This document shows positions 57,530 through 64,000 of a DNA stretch of 64,000 nucleotides, in pieces. The position numbers and the translations under genes were made by a program. The notes beneath the pieces were generated by a model. That model saw nothing but the letters and a program-made list of their open reading frames with translations, had not been told where the DNA came from and made no database searches. Each line of letters opens with the position of its first letter. The stretch's first letter is position 1. Origin of the DNA: Mugil cephalus (lineage: Eukaryota; Chordata; Actinopteri; Mugiliformes; Mugilidae); assembly GCF_022458985.1 (NCBI RefSeq), contig NC_061778.1, positions 2,311,501 to 2,375,500 on the forward strand. The letters are read 5' to 3'.

Positions 57530-58067
57530 ATAAACTGTGAAAAGAAATCTCAACTCTAACGAAATATCAAGAGAGACATTTGATTAGCATTTAATTAGTC
57601 TGATCTATTTCTGTAATGTTTCAATATCAGCTACAATCTCTCAGTTTAAACTGAGCTGTAACTAGTGTCAGAGTTGCCAAATGATTTAAAAATGTATAAA
57701 TCATTTTAAAACAGGAACAAGTGCTTTATCTAATGTGGATCTGCGTTACTATGGACATGAATACAGTCTAATAACTACCTTTGTGGAAACTCTACATTAA
57801 CTATTCTCTATTTATTTTTGTTCATAAAAGAGTTTAACCAGAACGAGGAAAGTCAAATAGTTCCCACGTTGTCCACAAGATGGCGACACAGCTCAGTTCA
57901 TTAATGACCATTGAGACAATGTAATGTTTAATGTACTAAAAAGTACTTTTATTATAATTTAAAGCATTGATTTAGATTCTCTTTAAGTCTATTTCTATTG
58001 ATACCGGACATATTTAGAAAATAATCGCCCACATTTGCTCCAAGTAACAAATATTATTAGCACATAT

Positions 58068-59227
58068 CGAGGGTTTGGAGCCAGAAGGTCGTAAGTGGCA
58101 TTTGACAAATTTTACAGGAGAGACAAAACAAGATTTTGACCACACTTCAATCAACTGTATTATTTGCTTTTCTGTTTACTAGTCTGTTTAGTTCCACTCA
58201 CTGTCAGAGCATTGTAGATTGTGCGTACGGTTCCCCCAAAAGTATCGGAACAGGCGAATTCCCTTGTTGTTCACTGAAGACATTTGGGTTTAAGATCAAA
58301 ATATGAGTGTGAGAGAAAAGTTCAGTATGTCGGCTTTTATCACCATTTGTATTACACCACAGCAGTTTTAGGTGAGCAAAAGTAATGGAACATGTGACTG
58401 ACAGGTGTTTCTCGTCGGGTTGACTGTTCAAACATTAAATAACTCTGCATGACAAGTCTATTTTTTGGCCTGGGTTGAAACCTGGAACAGGCTGACAAAA
58501 AGCTGACATTCTGAACTCGTCTCATACTCTTCTATTGATCTTGAACCCAAATCGTCTTCAGTGAAAACCAAAAGCAAGGGCCTTGCTTTGCTTTTGCCTT
58601 TTGCAAAGGCCTTGCCTTGCTGTTCCAATACCTTTAGAGGGGACTGTATGTGTGAGGAATACTCCCATTGCAAGATCAGACCAAAACAACGGGATTAATG
58701 TTAGCCATGTTAGTCTAACAAGGTCTAACAAGGCTAACAAGTTAGGCTAACAAGGGAAGGCTTTCAAGGCATGATTATGTCTTATCATGATCACACTTGT
58801 GATGAAATACATTCAAAACCAACTCTGACTTAACTTCTTCAATATAGGATTCAATAGTATGTTTTATAATATTAATCAAAATCTTTTCTGCCTCAGACAG
58901 TTCCATGTCTGCAATTGTGTCAGCTATTTTGAATGCAGTTTAAGGGCACCAACTACACTTCTGAATTAACATGTGGTCCTACATCCTACACCCTACATTT
59001 TTCAGAGCCAGAAGAGCGTAACTAAGGACTTACGCCCTTCTGGCTCCAAACATTACTGACACTTTTGTGTTAGGTCTATATTGTTTTGTTGGATAATTCA
59101 ATGCAATTTGATCTCAGATAGGTCTTTTTGGCACCATTGGATAGAGCTCATCAAGACTTTTATTTTGATGTATAGAACTCATATTCGCCCAAAATGCCAC
59201 TTACGCCCTTCTGGCTCCAAACCCTCG
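58068..59227. mobile_element. Terminal-inverted-repeat DNA element, copy 4, internally deleted
   Basis: 1,160 bases with both ends and the nested Tc1-like insert (58228-58646), but lacking about 460 bases of the left interior. The deletion start (after TCAATCAACTGTAT) is the same as in copy 3, so copies 3 and 4 share an ancestor that lost this segment. Confidence 0.8.
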
Positions 59228-59473
59228 ATATGTTCTTAAATCTTATTGGATGAGAGTGTAACACATGACCTGAAAGCCATGAAAACACATTAAGCAACCA
59301 CGTGTTGTTAATATGAGACATGTTGTGGGTTCTGTATCGTGGAGTTGTTCATCTACTGAGTGTTTAGTGTTGATCTCACTGAGAGGTGGCGTCACTGAAG
59401 ATAAATATATTTACACCAGGAGTGAGACTGATGGTGCAAGGAATGGCCACCTTTCCACCAACCCATTGTGGGT

Positions 59474-59661
59474 ATCGCTTCTCGGCCTTTTGGCTAAGAT
59501 CAAGTGTAGTATCTGTTCTTATCAGTTTAATATCTGATACGTCCCCTACCCGGGGACCATATATTAAATTGATTTTTGGAACAGGGAGATGGAATAGGGG
59601 CTTGCTCCGTCCACTCCACGCATTGACCTGGTATTGCAGTACCTCCAGGAACGGTGCACTC
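59474..59661 (+). ncRNA. rnu2: U2 snRNA, copy 6
   Basis: Full-length U2 with two changes shared only with copy 7: CGCATTGACC for CGCATCGACC in the terminal stem (a tolerated wobble pair) and a 3' end CACTC for CACCC. PSE at 59420 (-54), 3' box-like GTGGAAAAGACAC after the gene. Confidence 0.96.
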
Positions 59662-62236
59662 CCCTTCTCATTGTGGAAAAGACACTACAACATATACTCG
59701 ATGAAGTGTGTTAATATATAGTCTAAATGACAGTGCTGTGTGCGTTTTTGTCCTATAAGTGTGTTGTGCTTGCTGCTCACTTTGCCTTCTGAGAACACAA
59801 GACTCATATTGAAAAGGGAAAACAGGCAAGGAAATAACTGACTTAACAGTTATGTACAGACACAAAGGTTAAATAAGATCCTGTTGTTCCAGACAGTGTA
59901 GTTCACTCTACAGACACTAGGTGGCAGCAGCAGGTCTGTTAGTGGCCAAACACCAGAAGAAGAAGAACCAGGAAGTGAAGTGAGGCGGGAAAAATGAATC
60001 AAATAGTGTCATTTAATATATTTCTCTGAATATCTGATGGTCAAACATTGTGGCTGCAGTTTGATTTAGCTCTGGTTCTCTTCAACATGTGGTTTGGCTG
60101 TTAGTAGTTATAGTTATTAGTAAGAGGGGAAACTAGTTTAAAAACAGGAGACTGGGGGCTTTCGATAATACAGCAGCATTGCATGGTGGGAAAAAGAGGA
60201 AAAACCGACGTCTATTTGAAATAAAATGTTAATAATCTTAGTCAGATTCTCTCCTAAATCACATACACTCCAAGTCTGTTTGATCATAAACACACACACA
60301 CACACAGAACACACCTGAGGGCTAAACAGTGAGGCAAAAAACGTGGCGTTTCCTTCTCAATTTACTGACTGACGCTGCTCTACAGACACCCACCTGTGCA
60401 TACGCAGACTCACCAGCACCAAATGAAACTAGGACGTGTTTAGTCAGTCGATATTCATGCAGTAACACACCTGTTAAAAACGTGTCAAACAGGAAGTGTG
60501 TTTTCATATGTGTGGATCAAGAAACACAAGCTGCCCCTTTCTAATTATTCCTTGCTAGTTTCTGTTTTATTTTTCTGTTTTTCTATAATGTAACTAAGAT
60601 GCATCTTAAGACTCTTTTTACACTCTATGGTATAATCATGTACGTATTTCATAATTAAAATAACTAAATAAAAAAATATGATTGTTTCTTTATTGATGTG
60701 ATTTGAACTGTGTTATTTACCGGATTGAATTCATTTGGTGAAAAGTTTGTTGTCATTTTGTAACAGTGAAAATGCGTCAATAAAGATTTGTTCAAAAAAT
60801 GTGATAATTTTTTCTTTTTAAAAGAAATTTAAACCAATTATGCTAGATTTGTATTGAAATCTCGAAATTTAAGTAATAATTAGTAATAATAATAATTATA
60901 TATATATATGTATGTGTTTTATTTTAATTTTATTTTTTAATTTAACCGTTTAACTTAGTTGGCTACTCGACAGGTTCAAGATCAATCTGCGCATGATCAC
61001 ATGCGCGTTCCGTAACGGTCATCCATGGAACGCTCAGCGAGCTTCTAGCGGTTAGCAGCTAGCAGCTAGCTAGTTATAATTTGTTGGAGAGTGAAAAACC
61101 TACCGTAAGTTGTTTTTTTATTGGCTTATGTATGTTGTTGTTAAATTGGTGTCATGTATCGATGGTTCCAGTAACAGTTGCGTGAATTCTGCTATTTCTT
61201 GTTGTCTATTTTGAGTTTTTGAAGCTGCGGGCGCGTCGTGGCTAAGCTAACTTTAACGAGTTACCAAATTGGTTCCTCAGGTCGTAACCCTGCAACTTAC
61301 CCGAGGTAGTCAAAGATAAATGTAGTAATGAATGTCCGTTCAACAAACACGAAAGTGGAAGTTTAAAGAACTTGGATGTGAACAAAATAATATTAATTTT
61401 AGTGACCGTGTTGAGCGCTAGCTGCTCTGTTTTCGGCTCATTTCTATTGGTCGCCATGTTGAGGTGGTTGGACTCAAAGCAGCCATTACGTGTTTGAAGA
61501 TAACACACACCAAAACTAAAGCCAAGACGGTGTAATTAAGTCACTTAAGGCACTATTTACTTATTTATTTACTGTTTTAAGTGCGACTTTCCCCCCTCAT
61601 CGTAACAAATACATTCAATTCCGTGCTACGTACTCATGCTATAGTTGTTAATTATCTTCACACTGCTATATTTTCTGCTTTTTATTGCTCCCGAGTTAAA
61701 AAGCGACCAAACTCTTTATCGGCGTTTTTTTTAATTTTTCTTCTTATACTTAGTGGGTGGTTGAGAGCATCAGTTGTTGTATTATGTAGTTAGCTCGTGT
61801 GTCCGCCAGAGACTGCTATAGGAGCTTTATTTGTTGTGGCGGAAGATCCGCTAAAGTGTTGGTTTCCTGCTAAATGTTTATTCCACACCGTCACACTTAA
61901 GTGAAAAACTGTTTACCCGCACAAATGAATGCGACATACTGCATTTATTCAGCGTGCATGTAAAGGAAATGTAGTTTACTTGTGTGCGTACCTTTCTGCT
62001 TCCTATTGGACTATCGCGTACCACGTGATGCGGAAGGCACAAGAATACAAACGTGGTGAGACTAGTTTAGTTAATTTAGCGCAGTAACACGGCACTAGAG
62101 CTGCATGATTGTAATTATACGTCGTTATTAGATGAGCCCCTTCCCTTCCAAAGAAGAATTGGTATTCAGCTTCTAAAACCATGAGTGAGACTGATGGTGC
62201 CAGGAATGGCCACATTTCCTCCAACCCATTGTGGGT
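59474..62236 (+). repeat. U2-only repeat unit, copy b (2,763 bp)
   Basis: Nearly identical to 42003-44757, carrying the CTCF-like motif (59914), the orphan SPH element (60176-60192), (CA)n, the promoter-like cassette (about 60970-61105) and the next U2. It differs by small indels such as a duplicated GAAGT near 59980. Confidence 0.9.
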
Positions 62237-62424
62237 ATCGCTTCTCGGCCTTTTGGCTAAGATCAAGTGTAGTATCTGTTCTTATCAGTTTAATATCTGA
62301 TACGTCCCCTACCCGGGGACCATATATTAAATTGATTTTTGGAACAGGGAGATGGAATAGGGGCTTGCTCCGTCCACTCCACGCATTGACCTGGTATTGC
62401 AGTACCTCCAGGAACGGTGCACTC
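62237..62424 (+). ncRNA. rnu2: U2 snRNA, copy 7
   Basis: Same sequence as copy 6, including its two private changes. PSE at 62183. Its upstream flank beyond the PSE matches that of copy 2, because both close a U2-only unit. Confidence 0.96.
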
Positions 62425-64000
62425 CCCTTCTCATTGTGGAAAAGACACTACAACATATACTAGATGAAGTGTGTTAATATATAGTCTAAATGACAGTGCT
62501 GTGTGCGTTTTTGTCCTATAAGTGTGTTGTGCTTGCTGCTCACTTTGCCTTCTGAGAACACAAGACTCATATTGAAAAGGGAAAACAGGCAAGGAAATAA
62601 CTGACTTAACAGTTATGTACAGACACAAAGGTTAAATAAGATCCTGTTGTTCCAGACAGTGTAGTTCACTCTACAGACACTAGGTGGCAGCAGCAGGTCT
62701 GTTAGTGGCCAAACACCAGAAGAAGAAGAACCAGGAAGTGAAGTGAGGCGGGAAAAATGAATCAAATAGTGTCATTTAATATATTTCTCTGAATATCTGA
62801 TGGTCAAACATTGTGGCTGCAGTTTGATTTAGCTCTGGTTCTCTTCAACATGTGGTTTGGCTGTTAGTAGTTATAGTTATTAGTAAGAGGGGAAACTAGT
62901 TTAAAAACAGGAGACTGGGGGCTTTCGATAATACAGCAGCATTGCATGGTGGGAAAAAGAGGAAAAACCGACGTCTATTTGAAATAAAATGTTAATAATC
63001 TTAGTCAGATTCTCTCCTAAATCACATACACTCCAAGTCTGTTTGATCATAAACACACACACACACAGAACACACCTGAGGGCTAAACAGTGAGGCAAAA
63101 AACGTGGCGTTTCCTTCTCAATTTACTGACTGACGCTGCTCTACAGACACCCACCTGTGCATACGCAGACTCACCAGCACCAAATGAAACTAGGACGTGT
63201 TTAGTCAGTCGATATTCATGCAGTAACACACCTGTTAAAAACGTGTCAAACAGGAAGTGTGTTTTCATATGTGTGGATCAAGAAACACAAGCTGCCCCTT
63301 TCTAATTATTCCTTGCTAGTTTCTGTTTTATTTTTCTGTTTTTCTATAATGTAACTAAGATGCATCTTAAGACTCTTTTTACACTCTATGGTATAATCAT
63401 GTACGTATTTCATAATTAAAATAACTAAATAAAAAATATGATTGTTTCTTTATTGATGTGATTTGAACTGTGTTATTTACCGGATTGAATTCATTTGGTG
63501 AAAAGTTTGTTGTCATTTTGTAACAGTGAAAATGCGTCAATAAAGATTTGTTCAAAAAATGTGATAATTTTTTCTTTTTAAAAGAAATTTAAACCAATTA
63601 TGCTAGATTTGTATTGAAATCTCGAAATTTAAGTAATAATTAGTAATAATAATAATTATATATATATATGTATGTGTTTTATTTTAATTTTATTTTTTAA
63701 TTTAACCGTTTAACTTAGTTGGCTACTCGACAGGTTCAAGATCAATCTGCGCATGATCACATGCGCGTTCCGTAACGGTCATCCATGGAACGCTCAGCGA
63801 GCTTCTAGCGGTTAGCAGCTAGCAGCTAGCTAGTTATAATTTGTTGGAGAGTGAAAAACCTACCGTAAGTTGTTTTTTTATTGGCTTATGTATGTTGTTG
63901 TTAAATTGGTGTCATGTATCGATGGTTCCAGTAACAGTTGCGTGAATTCTGCTATTTCTTGTTGTCTATTTTGAGTTTTTGAAGCTGCGGGCGCGTCGTG
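62237..64000 (+). repeat. U2-only repeat unit, copy c, cut by window edge
   Basis: Continues base for base like unit b to the last base of the window (orphan SPH at 62939-62955, cassette about 63730-63866). By the spacing of unit b another U2 gene is expected near 65000, outside the window. Confidence 0.9.

Noticed and set aside
41842-62463. Repeated open frames of 74-113 codons over each U2 gene, on both strands
   Set aside because: They are translations of the U2 RNA gene and its promoter. Their conservation follows from RNA conservation.
39601-64000. CRISPR-like interpretation of the regular repeats
   Set aside because: Repeats are kilobase units containing known snRNA genes in a vertebrate genome; there are no short direct repeats with unique spacers.

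Overview
This window comes from a ray-finned (teleost) fish. Introns are short to medium with GT-AG borders, microsatellites are dense, the mobile elements are of kinds common in fish (L1/Tx1-type LINEs, Penelope-like retroelements, Tc1-like short elements), and the proteins match vertebrate families with fish-type residues.

Layout. 1-8.8 kb is gene-poor: microsatellites, an AT palindrome field, a decayed LINE tail and two unidentified candidate minus-strand exons. 8.8-17.5 kb holds a complete flotillin-2 gene (plus strand, 11 coding exons, 426 aa) with a CpG-rich promoter and a tRNA-Lys(UUU) inside intron 5. 18.5-26 kb holds fam222b (plus strand, two coding exons, 717 aa, strongly expanded in glutamine and serine) with a long 3' UTR. 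28.7-35.0 kb holds a complete TRPV1/TRPV2-class cation channel (minus strand, 15 coding exons, 760 aa). FLOT2 and FAM222B are also near neighbours on human chromosome 17q11.2, so this part is an old syntenic block.

39.1-64.0 kb is a different landscape: a same-strand array of spliceosomal snRNA genes with five U1 and seven U2 copies, running off the right edge. Nearly every copy has an intact RNA body and a proximal sequence element at a fixed distance (-60 in U1, -54 in U2). Four of the five U1 copies keep a ZNF143/SPH-type distal element. Spacers vary because mobile elements entered and were then copied with the units: a 1.6 kb terminal-inverted-repeat element carrying a nested Tc1-like insert, a Penelope-like retroelement, and an L1-type LINE fragment. 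A second unit type (about 2.76 kb) has lost U1, keeps the orphan U1 distal element and carries a promoter/first-exon-like cassette. It is present twice in full and once cut by the window edge.

The protein genes serve unrelated jobs: a membrane microdomain scaffold, a poorly understood disordered protein and a sensory or ion channel. U1 and U2 RNAs act together in recognising the 5' splice site and the branch point, so an interspersed array could keep their gene dosage matched. That last point is inference.
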